In this document: one piece after another, positions 10,682-21,900 of the stretch
Layout: the number at the start of each line of letters is the position of its first letter
Numbering within the stretch: position 1 is the first letter of the stretch
Made by a program: the position numbers and the translations under genes
Notes under the pieces: generated by a model
The model's input: the letters and a program-made list of their open reading frames with translations, nothing else
Database searches by the model: none
Told to the model about the DNA's origin: nothing
Source: Diphasiastrum complanatum
Lineage: Eukaryota; Streptophyta; Lycopodiopsida; Lycopodiales; Lycopodiaceae
Direction of reading: 5' to 3'
Assembly (NCBI GenBank): GCA_029204225.1
Contig: CM055097.1
Span: 52,756,592 to 52,820,591, forward strand
DNA length: 64,000 nt

Positions 10682-11313
10682 TGGTATCAGAGTTATTTTT
10701 CAGAATTGATTGCTTGCTGGAGGGCACCCAATAGGCAGCCACATTTCTCCTCTTTTGGTTTATAAAAATCAGAATTTTTTCCTGATTTTTGTGGAGAGAG
10801 AATTGTTCGGCTCCTTGTTTTTTATGTAGGAAATTGCAGGGAAAAGCTTGGAACCTCCACTCATTTGGGAGCCAGCAGTAGGGCGCCCATGCCAACTAGT
10901 TTTCATGTTGAAATCAGATTACATGCTTCAAATTTCAGATTTTCTTCTTGGAGAAGGGCGCCCATCTACCTTGAAGACAAATGTGTTTTTGACACATTTT
11001 TAGTAGCTGGAATTTTTCCTATTTTTGAGCCTGGAAGAAGGTCCTACCATCTACTCCATTAGCACATTGAGTGCACACCATTTTACCACAAATTCTAGTT
11101 GTGGTTTTGGCTTCATTGGAAGCCTGCATATTAGTTAGTATTCTGTTTTTTCAGCAGAATACAGCCACCTATATCTTCTTGTGAATGAGCTATTGCATGT
11201 GGTGTATTGCAATCTATAGTGCTCATTAATTCAGCTTTGATCTTGCTGATTTTTTAGTAGATTTTGGCCTAGAATCTGTTTTTCCCATCTACTATTAGCT
11301 GAATTTTCAGAAA
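10682..11313 (+). other. Copia untranslated leader
   Basis: Primer site plus about 630 bp without coding motifs. Part of it (about 10916-11080) is present in inverted form at 10086-10235, and its first 220 bp recur at 16102-16322. Confidence 0.8.
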
Positions 11314-12352
11314 TGGCTAAAGAATCTGAATCTATAGGTTCTTTGTTTAATGAAGATAGGTTGGACGGAACTAATTTCTCCTTGTGTGCTACATGATCAA
11401 AAACCTCCTTATTGCTAAAGGTTTGTTTGAAGTTGTAAGTGGTGATGAAGAGAGGCCACCTAGTTTGGCACCTACTACATCGTCAAGAGCTACTTATTCA
11501 AACATATGTGGAGGTGTCTTCCGAAGAACAAAAGAAGTGGGATCGACGTGACGCACAAGCACATTCGGTCATAGCGCTATCCGTGAAGAGATCAATCCTA
11601 CCTCACATTCGATCATGCAAGACTTCCAAGAGTGCTTGGGAAGTACTTGCCAAGATGTTCCAAGTGAAGAATACGGCGAAAGTGCTTTTTCTACATAATC
11701 AACTCTCAACATTGAAGATGCAAGAGGGTGATACGCTTTCAAATCACTTAATGAAGATCAAGGATCTTCGTGAAGAGCTTCTTAGCATTGATGAAATTGT
11801 CGAGAACTCTCAATTTGTTTCAATTACTCTTAATTCACTTCCTCATTCTTATCTTCCATTTGTGTTTACTTTAAGCATATCTCTTAAGGGATAGCAAATC
11901 TCCTTTGAAGAGCTTGTTGGCTTACTTCTCCAAGAAGAGCAAACAAGGATTAATTTTGGTGAACGAGAAGATCAAGCCTTCTTCACCAAAGGCAAAGGCA
12001 AGGGCAAGTGGAAAGGTAAGCCTTTCTCTTCCAAGGATCAAAAATCCAAGGAAGGCCAAGATCAAGGATCCAAAAAGAAGGGTAAGTGTCATTATTGTAA
12101 AAAGTTTGGGCACCACATAAAGGAATGTAGGAAGAAGCCTACTAAGGATAAAGAGCAAGGTATTGATACAAATACAGCCATGATTTCATTAGAACATCAA
12201 AAGGAGGATGATTCTTTCAATGGTGATTTTGCTTTTGTCACTAACAATCTCATTTCTAATCAAAATGAGATTTCTACCACTTCTCGACTTGCTAGTTTTT
12301 CAGCAGAAAACAGCACTACTTCAGCTTTGTAGGTTGCTGTTTTTTCTTCCAT
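11314..12352 (+). pseudogene. Copia gag, broken
   Basis: A gag start (MAKESESIGSLFNEDRLDGT) at 11314 meets stops within 90 bp. After a frame change the UBN2-type core reads on from about 11440 (SILPHIRSCKTSKSAWEVLA, ITLNSLPHSY). A CCHC zinc knuckle (CHYCKKFGHHIKEC) follows at about 12087-12130 in another frame. Gag would form the particle and bind RNA. The several frame changes and stops make it non-functional. Confidence 0.85.
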
Positions 12353-12359
12353 TGATTGG

Positions 12360-13922
12360 GTGATTGATAACGGAGCTACACGCCATATGACTCACGATAG
12401 AGACGTCTTCACAAAGCTTATGAAAATCAAAGATGGAAGCAAGGTTCAAGGTGTTGACAACACCTCCTATCTAATTGAAGGCATTGGATCTATACCCCTC
12501 ATTCTTCCCAATGGAGAAGAAAAGTACATTCGAAATGTATTTTATGTTCCTAAGATTAAGAAAAATCTCATTTCGGTCTCTACAATCATGAATCAAGGAT
12601 TGATTGTAGAATTTAAAGAAGACAAATGTCTTATAAAAGACCCAAAGAGATCACTTTTAATTGTTGCTTCGAGAACATTGCGAGGAGGTTTGTTTTTGTT
12701 GGATATTTATGAACCTAAAGCTTTGACATCCTTTGGTCTTGTTGCTACTAATTCACATGCATTGGAGTTGGCTAAACTATGGCATGCGAGGTACGGGCAC
12801 TTCAATTTTGGAAGTTTGAATATGTTGAAGAAATTCAACATGGCGGAAGGCATTCCAAAAATGGAGCATCCCAAAGGACATGTATGCGAAGGATGCATAC
12901 TTGATTTTCTAGCTATGATAGAAAATCAATTTGGGCATACTTTGAAGATACTACGTACCGACCGAGGAGGGGAATACATTAAAAGTATGTTCGGCACATT
13001 TCTTCAAAGCAAAGGCATTCTACATCAAATGACTACACCTTACACACCACAACAAAATGGTGTTGCCGAGAGGAAAAATCGCACAATCATGGAGATGGCT
13101 CATTGCATGCTTAAGGCAAAGGGCGTTCCCCACAAGTTTTGGGCTGAAGCGGTTATTCCGGCAGCATACATTAGTAATCAGTGTCCAACTAAAGCCTTGA
13201 AGATTTTGACTCCTTATGAAGTTTGGTATGGTAAGAAGCCATCAGTTGCTCGCTTTCGCACTTTTGGTTGCACGGCTTATGCGTTTATTCCCGATAAGCT
13301 AAGATCCAAACTAGATGATAAAGGAGTAAAATGCATTTTTATGGGCTATAGTAGTAAAAGTAAAGGCTATAGAATGTTTAATGTGGATACTAACAAAATC
13401 ATAATGTGTCGTGATGTTCATTTTGATGAGAAGAACTCCTATGATCTTGCGCCCATTCATGTCATTAAAGGGGACATCCCCCAAGATGACTATGTTGAAG
13501 TGTTTTCAGATTTGGTATCACCATCTAATGTTGAAGAGGAGGGACTGCCATCATCCTCTAGTGGACAGCCCACTGATTCTTCAAGCGAACAGCCCATAAT
13601 TCATCAAGAGGAGCAGATTTATGAAGAGGAACGGCCTGTTGAAAACTTTGGACAGCATAGTCCAATTTCAGAGCACTTTGGACAGCAAAGTGTTGACAGT
13701 TCAGATCACTTTGGACAGCAAAGCGTTGATCGAAGTAAGGCTGTTGGACAGCCTAAACCAGTCCCTAAATTGCCGTTGCAAACTTTGCAGGACAGCAAAG
13801 TGAACCGGTTCTATGAAGGGAAGACTCGTGCCTCATCTAAATCAATAGAATTTGCTGATTTTTCTGATTTTGCTCTTACATCTATTGAGGATAGTGCAAT
13901 AGAACCTGTTTTTTATGAGTAG
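12360..13922 (+). CDS. Copia protease-integrase ORF with in-frame loss of the integrase N-terminal core
   Basis: A 520-codon open frame. The aspartic protease site is DNGAT (residues 3-7) with GIGSI downstream. The integrase zinc domain (LAKLWHARYGHFNFGSLNML, then CEGC) lies near 137-185. It then jumps from CILDF directly to LAMIENQFGH and LRTDRGGEY, so roughly 80 residues, including the first catalytic Asp of the D,D-35-E triad, are missing while the frame is kept. The third acidic residue (NGVAERKNRT) and the C-terminal block (GCTAYAFIPDK, FMGYSSKSKGYR) remain. A glutamine-rich region repeats HFGQQSVD. A TAG at 13920 separates it from the RT. The start is the first in-frame ATG; the native polyprotein began earlier. 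Confidence 0.88.
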   Translation: MIDNGATRHMTHDRDVFTKLMKIKDGSKVQGVDNTSYLIEGIGSIPLILPNGEEKYIRNVFYVPKIKKNLISVSTIMNQGLIVEFKEDKCLIKDPKRSLLIVASRTLRGGLFLLDIYEPKALTSFGLVATNSHALELAKLWHARYGHFNFGSLNMLKKFNMAEGIPKMEHPKGHVCEGCILDFLAMIENQFGHTLKILRTDRGGEYIKSMFGTFLQSKGILHQMTTPYTPQQNGVAERKNRTIMEMAHCMLKAKGVPHKFWAEAVIPAAYISNQCPTKALKILTPYEVWYGKKPSVARFRTFGCTAYAFIPDKLRSKLDDKGVKCIFMGYSSKSKGYRMFNVDTNKIIMCRDVHFDEKNSYDLAPIHVIKGDIPQDDYVEVFSDLVSPSNVEEEGLPSSSSGQPTDSSSEQPIIHQEEQIYEEERPVENFGQHSPISEHFGQQSVDSSDHFGQQSVDRSKAVGQPKPVPKLPLQTLQDSKVNRFYEGKTRASSKSIEFADFSDFALTSIEDSAIEPVFYE

Positions 13923-15620
13923 GCCAGAGGAGTAAAATGTTGGGAGGACGCGATGAAAGAGTCCAAGAACCAAGAAACCAACCAGTTTTTTGATTCTTGG
14001 ACATCCCAAGAACATCAAGAACAGGGTTGTAAGATAATATGCAAGAACTATACCACAAACCCAGCCTATTTAGTTTATCTGAATGCTGATTCCTACATTA
14101 ATCCACAAACAAGAAATGAAAACTAATCCACTCTAAGAAAGCATGAAAACTAATCCACTCTACTATCCACAACCACACACAAAGGATGGAAGGCCAAGAT
14201 GACTCACTCACAAAGAACCAAACATGGGTTCTTGTTGATCTTCCACATGGAAAGAAAGCAATTGGCTGTAAATGGGTTTATAAGATCAAGTACAAGTCCG
14301 ATGGTACTGTTGAAAGGTACAAGGCAAGACTTGTTGCCAAAGGTTATGCGCAAAAGGAGGGCATTGATTATGAGGAAACTTTTGTACCTACCACACGAAT
14401 AACTACCGTAAGGATAGTCACTGCTTTGGCTACCCATCATGGTTGGCGTATGCACCAACTTGACATAAAGACAGCCTTCCTCAATGGTGATCTTAATGAG
14501 GAAGTTTACCTTCAGCAACCTGCTGGTTTTTTGATTGCAGGTCAAGAAGACAAAGTGTGTCTTCTCAAGAAGGCTCTCTATGGACTAAAACAAGCCCCAA
14601 GGATGTGGTATCAAAAGATACACACATTTTTTTGATCGTGGGTTTTCTAACAGTCCTAGTGAATCTACGCTTTATGTCATGCATACATCTGAGTTTATCA
14701 TCATCATTTTCCTATATGTTGATGATATTATCATTACGGGTAGTAATGAACAATATATTGCAGCCTTAAAATCTGATCTTGGATACATCAGATTTAGGCC
14801 AATTGCATTCCTACCTTGGTCTTGGGTTTTTGCAAGGAAAGGCTGGAACCTTCATTACCCAACAGCAGTACATTAAGCAAATTCTGAAGCGTTTCAAAAT
14901 GGAAGATTGCAAGCTGGTTGCTACACCAATTGAGACGGGCCTGAAGTTAAGTAATCAAAGTGGTGGTGAACCATTTGATACTACACTATATTGTCAAGCG
15001 GTTGGAAGTCTCATTTACTTATGCAACTCTGAATATTACAAGTGTTATTTCACACGTGTGGACAGGTCCTCACACGTGTGGATCAGACATATCTTATAGT
15101 GTTTCCCTCATGAGTCGATTCATGCATGCTCCGTTGACATCACATTGGAAAGCATTGAAGAGGATCCTTCGATATCTTCAAGGAAGTAAAACACTTGGTC
15201 TGTTTTATCCTTCCAGTGATGATGCATGTTTGGCTGGTTTTTGTGACTCGGATTGGGGTGGAGATCAAGACACTAGACGCTCTACTAGTGGTCATTGCTT
15301 TTTCATTGGAAATTCTGCAGTTTCTTGGTTAAGCAAAAAGCAGCCCACCGTTCTACATCCTCAAGTGAAGCAGAATATAGAGCAACGCTTTCAGCCACTA
15401 CGGAGTGTATATGGCTGAGACAATTACTTGTCGATATGAAGCATGGCCAGCCTCAGCTACTCTCCTATTTACGGATAGTCAAAGTGCTATTGCCATTGCA
15501 CGAAATCCAGTATTTCATGCAAGAACAAAGCATATCGAGATCCACTATCACTTTGTTCGGGAGAAGCTTCATAATGGCGACATCACGCTTGAATATTGTC
15601 CAAGCAACATGCTGATTTTC
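13923..15620 (+). pseudogene. Copia reverse transcriptase and RNase H, frameshifted
   Basis: A connecting segment (13923-14185) contains the duplicated phrase ATGAAAACTAATCCACTCTA. RT begins at 14186 with NQTWVLVDLPHGKKAIGCKW, KARLVAKGYAQKEGIDYEET and LDIKTAFLNGDL. After a frame change the catalytic YVDD lies near 14717 (FLYVDDIIITGSN). Later frame changes are near 14780, 14960 and 15300. RNase H shows GFCDSDWGGDQDTRRSTSGH (about 15238-15295), SSEAEYRA and FHARTKHIEIHYHFVREK. The end is cut before the usual DNIADVFTKAL block by a small deletion near 15600. Both enzymes would be needed for cDNA synthesis, so the copy is defective. Confidence 0.9.
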
Positions 15621-15658
15621 TTACTTAGTGAATACATGTCATTTTCATTTAAAGAGGG

Positions 15659-16101
15659 TGTTAGAATAATAAATGTAAATGATGTAGAAGCCATAGGTTA
15701 CTATGACCCAAAAGGTCGAAATCTATGTAACCATGGTCATTTATATTTTAGGCCCAAGTTAGTATGAAACTAACTTGTAGGGACTCGTGGGTCCACTAGG
15801 GGCCTATACATGTGAATTAAGTACCTAACTTGTTATTTGGGATACTTGATTATTTTATGTAACTTATGGTAACTAGATAGCCATTAGTCAAGTTATTGGA
15901 CAGCAAACAGTCATGTAGGTAGATAGCCATCTTGGACTACTTATATGTAGCCATTCATTTGTATGATACACACTTTTGTTAAGCAATCTACTATTCATAT
16001 TGGTTGTCCACAAGTTTCTACAAGAGGGTCATCTAACCATCTCTCTCTTCTCTTTGAGAATACTTTGTGTTAATGAATAGTCTTGATTCTGGATTCCTAC
16101 A
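15659..16101 (+). repeat. Copia 3' LTR, plus orientation
   Basis: 443 bp, preceded by AAAGAGGG. Unlike a normal 3' LTR it is followed directly by a primer-binding site and leader sequence. Confidence 0.95.
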
Positions 16102-16427
16102 TGGTATCAGAGCCATTTTTCAGAATTGATTGCTTGCTGGAGGGCACCCAATAGGCAGCCACATTTCTCCTCTTTTGGTTCATAAAAATCAGAATTTTTC
16201 TGATTTTTGTGGAGAGAGAAATGTTCGGCTCCTTGTTTTTTGTGCAGGAAATTGCAGGGAAAAGCTTGGAACCTCCACTCATTTGGGAGCCAGCAGTAGG
16301 GCGCCCATGCTCAACTAGTTTTCAGAGCCATTTTTCAGAATTGATTGCTTGCTGGAGGGCACCCAATAGGCAGCCACATTTCTCCTCTTTTGGTTCATAA
16401 AAATCAGAATTTTTCTGATTTTTGTGG
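16102..16427 (+). other. Second copia leader segment with a 106-bp internal duplication
   Basis: TGGTATCAGAGCC and about 220 bp of leader (16102-16322) are followed by a repeat of leader bases (16323-16427 copies about 16108-16212). The junction shares a short CAGAGCC-side homology, as expected for polymerase slippage. Confidence 0.88.
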
Positions 16428-16522
16428 ACCTAGAATATAAATGACCATGGTTACACATATCTCGACCTTTTGGGTCATAGTAACCTATGGCTTCTACATC
16501 ATTTACATTTATTATTCTAACA
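16428..16522 (-). repeat. Inverted 95-bp copia LTR 5' fragment
   Basis: On the minus strand this is the first about 95 bp of the same LTR (TGTTAGAATAATAAATG...). It ends precisely at the right GTTTT copy (16523-16527). Confidence 0.9.
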
Positions 16523-16796
16523 GTTTTGTGCTAAAAATATATCCAACAGTTTCCAGCGCCCCACCCATAATCTTGTAGAACTCTTCACATACTCTCCAAA
16601 AATGTGCATAGTGCCTGATCTGGCTTTCTTGAACTTAGTCCCCCCCTCCAATTTTTTGCTTTATTCAAAAGCAGGGCATAAAAAGCATGTTGATATTGAG
16701 ATTTAGATCAAAACAACTATGCATGGAGGAAGTTTCTCTCCTCTTCCTAGGTATGTTGCCAACTACTCTGTACATGCTCTGATAGTTCTGATACCA
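16523..16796 (-). other. Leader of the old minus-strand copia element
   Basis: Lies between the compound insertion and the minus-strand primer site at 16785-16796 (minus TGGTATCAGAAC). No coding motifs. Confidence 0.55.
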
Positions 16797-17226
16797 TGTG
16801 GGGAATCGATGATGCATGCATAGTTGCAAACATAAGTTGACAACGACATTAAAAAGGACCTAGCCACCAAAAAACTTGAGTTTTGAATTGCATCTAAGCA
16901 TGCAGACACTATGGATGCAAGTACAGAACACAGGCTTTAACACAGACATAGCACAATAAAAAGATCAAGCACAATTATAGCACAGATGTAGAACAGATTC
17001 AGAAAGAAAACTTTATTGACCAAGAGAAAATAACTAAACAAGCTGGATTTTCTCACAGCCACAATAGAGGTGGGAAAAAATTAACTTATAATGATAGAAG
17101 CAAAGATTTTTAGTTGGTCTCCTAAGCCACTATGCACATCTTACTTGGTGGTTCATGCCATGCAGATTTATATATAGACTTTCCTTCACTCCTTCCTTAC
17201 TAGAATAGGGGAGTGATATGTTAACA
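16797..17226 (-). repeat. Probable 5' LTR of the old minus-strand copia element
   Basis: On the minus strand it runs TGTTAACATATCACTCC ... GATTCCCCACA and is followed immediately by TGGTATCAGAAC, a plant-type primer site. A TATATATA box lies near 17170. About 430 bp. The second LTR is not seen, so the left boundary (primer side) is firmer than the right. Confidence 0.6.
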
Positions 17227-18620
17227 GGCGGTTGAGTAGGTCCTCCCCCAACCTAATTAATAATGCCCCTAGACACAATGAAGGTATCTACATCTTTCAA
17301 AGAAAAATAATATGGATATCGGTCTACCTGTCATCGAGTAAGATCTACAAGGCTGTGAAATGGGAGAACAACATAGGCAAAAGTTTCCAGAAGGTGATTC
17401 CTCCAGAGCCAGGTGGTTGGTTACTCAACTTTATAGATGCGGAGATCTTTAGGGGGCACAGTATATCATGATTTGAAGAGTTAGTTCAAAGAACTTAATT
17501 TGCAATTGAAATCACTGCATAGTTTCCGGCAAACATTTATAACATCAAATGTTTAAGTTGACAAATGCATTTGCAAGTTTGTCAAAAAGACTATCGAGGT
17601 TTTCATGAGAAAATTCCTAATTTACCCTACATTAACATGCAAATTTCAATGATAGCTTTAGGATAGAATAGCTTCTAAATATGCCTCGTGCTTCAAAGTT
17701 TGACACGTCACCTTGCACAATATTCAAATGTCATAGGTATTTTAAGTGGGAATGATGATTTGCATTAAACTTCCTACCATAAAGTTGAAGCTCCCAATGA
17801 GCACATTTGCAAGTTTGCAATCCAACGCAAGCTTGTGTTAACGACACCAACTGTTTTAACTCAGTCTAGTATTCTGTAGTTCAATGATGTTTGATAGTCA
17901 TGGATTCCTGAAGATATTTCATAAAGGACCAATAATTTTCAGTCGAAAGGTTCTCAAGTAGAAGGCTACCAAATGTTCCCGAAGGTCAACTCTTTAAAGT
18001 ATCATGACTGCATGAGTGCCAACGCAAACCTCAATGCCTGCATGGTAGGGATCAGGTGCCAGTTGTCGTTTAACAAGTGGTGCTAGCTTATTGATAAGCT
18101 CTACCACAACTTAGGTGCTTTATCTGAAGTGATATGTAATTCTTCTTCAAAATAGAGCCATCGACAGCAGCAGTTCCAATGGCTTCCAGAAAGGCTCTCA
18201 CTATATAGCACTGGAAAAAACTTTGTAAGAACTGAAAGCAAGAAATAAAAGCTGACAAGTCCAACCATGTCAGCAACAAAACCAAAAAATATTGTGTACC
18301 CATCTTATAAGGGCAGGGTCGAGCAACAGCCACAAAGACTCAAGCCAAGATGGTCCTTTAAAAGTAAAACAAAACTTGATTCAGACCGCAATACTAGAAG
18401 GTAATTCGTTTATTTACTGCCTCCACTTTACTGACAAACATATTGCTAAAGTCATGCTTCTCCTGTTAAGCTACATAGCCTATTATTGCAGATGGTATAG
18501 TAAAATGTAACTAAGAACTAAATAGCAGTAAGTCATGGTCCGTGCATCCACCAACACCTCATCAAGAATGGCATCTCTTTACAGTAGTAGGCTTAAGAAG
18601 CAGGTATAAGCACAACTAAC
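17227..18620 (-). other. CUL4 intron 6 sequence, nothing recognised
   Basis: Only short ORFs, none resembling cullin exons or transposon proteins. It follows the exon 6 splice donor. Confidence 0.55.
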
Positions 18621-18908
18621 CTGTCGTAGGTTGATTAGATGCTCAAACGCATCCTTGATACTGTTTGCAAAGGCTTCATTTTTGTTGAAACTTTCCTCGC
18701 ATATCATATCCAACCGAGCTTTCAGATCTAAAAGACACAGCACCATATCCTTGTCCTTCTCATCATCCATGACAATCCCGTTGCCAGCCACCTTTATGTA
18801 GGAACTAAGCGCCTGTCGCAGTAGCTCAAGGGCGTTCACTCTTGTAAACAACGTATACATCCTATGGAGGTCCATCACACGATTCGCATCCATAAGCATA
18901 GTGAACCC
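18621..18908 (-). CDS. CUL4: CUL4 exon 6 (last one visible)
   Basis: 288 nt, 96 codons from GFTMLMDANRVMDLHRMYTL to AFEHLINLRQ. Acceptor TTGCAG; donor ACAG|GTTAG. No following exon is found leftwards to base 1. Confidence 0.95.
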
Positions 18909-21900
18909 CTGCAACCAGCAACATGACAAGCTTGAAAGGGAGCTTCTCATTCACTACAGTCCATGTTAAAAATACAAGTGCTGGAAGGCTAGAAATATTA
19001 ACCACACAGAAATCATTCTACTTTGAATGAGCTATAAGCTTGCCACTTCCTTACCTTCTCTAGGATGATTGCCGTATGACGCTCTAGTAACTGCTTCTCA
19101 GCTGTTGCAATGAGAGGCTTTTTCGTGCTAGCATCCAAGTAAAGAAGACATCGTTCATTCTCTTCTTGCAACCTTGCCTGCCATTTTAGTGGTAAGTAAT
19201 AAATACCTAATGCAAAAACTGACAACATCTGTCACAAAGAGGTTGGAATCAACAACATGAGCAGTGGACGAATGGTGCACTAGCTGACCTCCACATGCTT
19301 CAGGTAGTCTGGCACGTCAGTTTGCTGCATAAACCTAGTGCCCTCGGCAGCATAAAAATCAGCAGTACATTCAAGGAATTGCTTTTCAAAAGTCACAGAA
19401 TATATGCCAAGGGCACTGAACATGCGTAACAGATGTTTAAGCAGGGTTCGATCCACAGACTCGAGCATTCTGTTTGGCATTAATAATAAAATCTTATAAG
19501 TGATAAGGCAAACAGCATCTAGATATTGCGCGCATTGAAAGTAATCAATTAGTAAAGTAAATGATGCACCATGTGAATAGAATGGGGCATGCAACTTGTT
19601 GGACATATTAAGTTCAGAGTTCAGATGCTGTGTGTCAAAACATAAAATCACAGCATTCAAGAACCTCCTATGCGCCTAATAAGAGAAAATGGCAAGTATA
19701 TATAAATAACTAAGGAGCTCATAAAATCCAAAAAGAAGATTTACCTTTCTTTTTCAATCAGCCTCAACAAGCCAGTCACAGTCTTATGCTCTACCTCAGG
19801 ACATGAAGATAAATGCTTTCGGAACAAATGCAATCCCATATCCCAAAGGGACCTGATGTTCGAGTTCTGTATCACATAAGTACGGTCCAGATAAAGGGCA
19901 ATGCTTCTTATCATGAGCATTTGCTCACAATGATCTTCCCAGCACTTTCCCACCTGAGAAAGAAATACAACTGTATCTGGACTCTGGCCCACCAAGGAAG
20001 TGATTTTTTCAGAAATATGGACCTCACATTCCTGCTGCAGCCTTTGATACAGGTTACTTGCCATCTTGTGCAGGCATAGATCCTCCACAGCCTGAAACAA
20101 AAGAGACTCGATGCATAATCATTACGCAAATCTGCATTTTTTTTTGGGGGGCGGGTGGGAAACTAGAAAAAAATTAAATAATTAATTATTTATTTATTTG
20201 TACGGTTCACCATGGTTCCAGCCAAAAAAAATTGGGAACCGTACAGTTCGCTGTACGGTTCTCAGAACCGTGGTGAACCGTCCGCGGTTCATTAATTCTA
20301 TGGGAAAGACCACATCATGATTCATCACAAAATAGTGCAAAATCAATACAATAGGGCATGGGCATCTGGAAGAAAGGGAGAAAGAGTTACAAAGCAAGGA
20401 AGAGAAATAATGTTTAGATGAAGTCAACAAAATTCCTAAAAATTGATAAAAAAGGAAAATATTGGCCTTCAAAAAAATGATGCGCTCTGTCATAGGGAGA
20501 CGTCTCTCTTCGGATGGGAAATATTTTCTCAGCACATTCCTCCATAACGTTTTCCCAGTTGGGAAAATGTATAGTTGGGGAAAACACATTTTCCCATGAA
20601 AACAGCTGGGAAAATGAGTTTCCCCATACTATGGAATCCTTATATTTTCTGTAACTTACAAGGTATCATGGATGATAACATTTGATACAACCTTACAGAA
20701 AAACAAAGATAGGATTTAAGGCTCTAATGACCTTCAAGTCAAACATGAGTATTATCCAAAGCTGACTTAGTTACCTGGTACAATTCCTCAAGGCTGCAAG
20801 AAACTGGTTGCTTCAGATGGATTGCAGTGACTGCTTCCTTGATCTTGGCCCATGTTGCATCTTCAAAATTAATAGGAAGCTTAGGTTTATCTGCATCAAA
20901 CAAAGCAAAAGGATTTGCAATGGTAAGCCCAGGAACTTATCAGTATGACAAACTAAAAGCCAACTCGTATTTTACTTAGAAAAAGTGTGATGGCAAATAA
21001 TTGTCCATCTTCAATTCCCACAATCTGAATAAACTTTCCAATAAGAAGTTGTGAAATGCACAGAAAAATGATCAATTCTTCCCTCTATATTGACACAGAG
21101 GATACCTAAAAGTACCACACTTAATATATACACAGAAAGCAAAGAAATCTCTGTGACTTCTAGGTACCCCGCTTGGATTCTAGTGATGACAGAGCCATAA
21201 ATTGACATCTCAAAGAGCCCTAAACCGAGGACTAGCTTATTCATTTTAGAACCCCCAAGAACAGCAGTAGGGAACCAAAAATTTAGGGATGGTCTTGGAG
21301 AAAAGTTTCTAAAATTGACCTCCAATCTGAAATTGCAGAAGATAAACTAGAGTAGAGCCGTAAATAGCACTAAGCAGAGGGATTATGGTCTCAAACTTTG
21401 AGTTATCCTCAAGGATCAAGGTTGCAAAGTCTCTTTATTATACCTACATTTGAATCCAATCATACAGTTGCATCTGGTCCTCGACATACTATTTGGAACC
21501 ATTTAACATCAAACAAAAAGATCTGAAAGATATATAGTCAACTTCTAATATCGCTTGTGTGGTTCCAATGTAATCGAGGTCGCTTTCAACCAGATTGGTA
21601 TCCCTTGAACTACTGTGATTGGACATTTATATATATATTTAATAATATATGTATATATCTAAGGAAGCGGACCCTGGACGCGGACGCTCGTCCACATCCG
21701 GGTGCGTCCGAGTCCGGACGCGTCCGCCATTTTTCAAAAAAAAAAATTCAAAAAAAAAAAATACAGGCCCCTACCCTCACTATCCCACATCCCGAAAGCG
21801 AAATAAAAACAATTTATGACCTCTACCCTCACCCCCCCCTCGGAATTAATTATCAGAGGGTGTATAGCACCCACCTGCCCCCTCCTGTTAAAAAATAGGA

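Larger units (their letters stand above)
9212..16522. mobile_element. Compound copia insertion with inverted internal copies
   Basis: A 7311-bp unit bounded by GTTTT on both sides. In order: minus LTR (9212-9654), minus RNase H (about 9690-10085), minus leader (about 10086-10238), plus LTR (10239-10681), plus leader-gag-pol (10682-15658), plus LTR (15659-16101), plus leader with a 106-bp duplication (16102-16427), minus LTR 5' fragment (16428-16522). All parts belong to one copia family. The outermost ends are the two ends of a minus-oriented element, so the whole probably integrated as one molecule formed by strand switching or self-integration. Nested insertion followed by rearrangement is the alternative. 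Confidence 0.7.

Noticed and set aside
18088-18333. 81-codon minus ORF as a seventh CUL4 exon
   Set aside because: No residue match to the cullin C-terminal half and no acceptor leading into NRPAEL.
21557-21898. 113-codon ORF with KKKIQKKKIQ
   Set aside because: Driven by A-runs and the GC-rich repeat; no homology seen.
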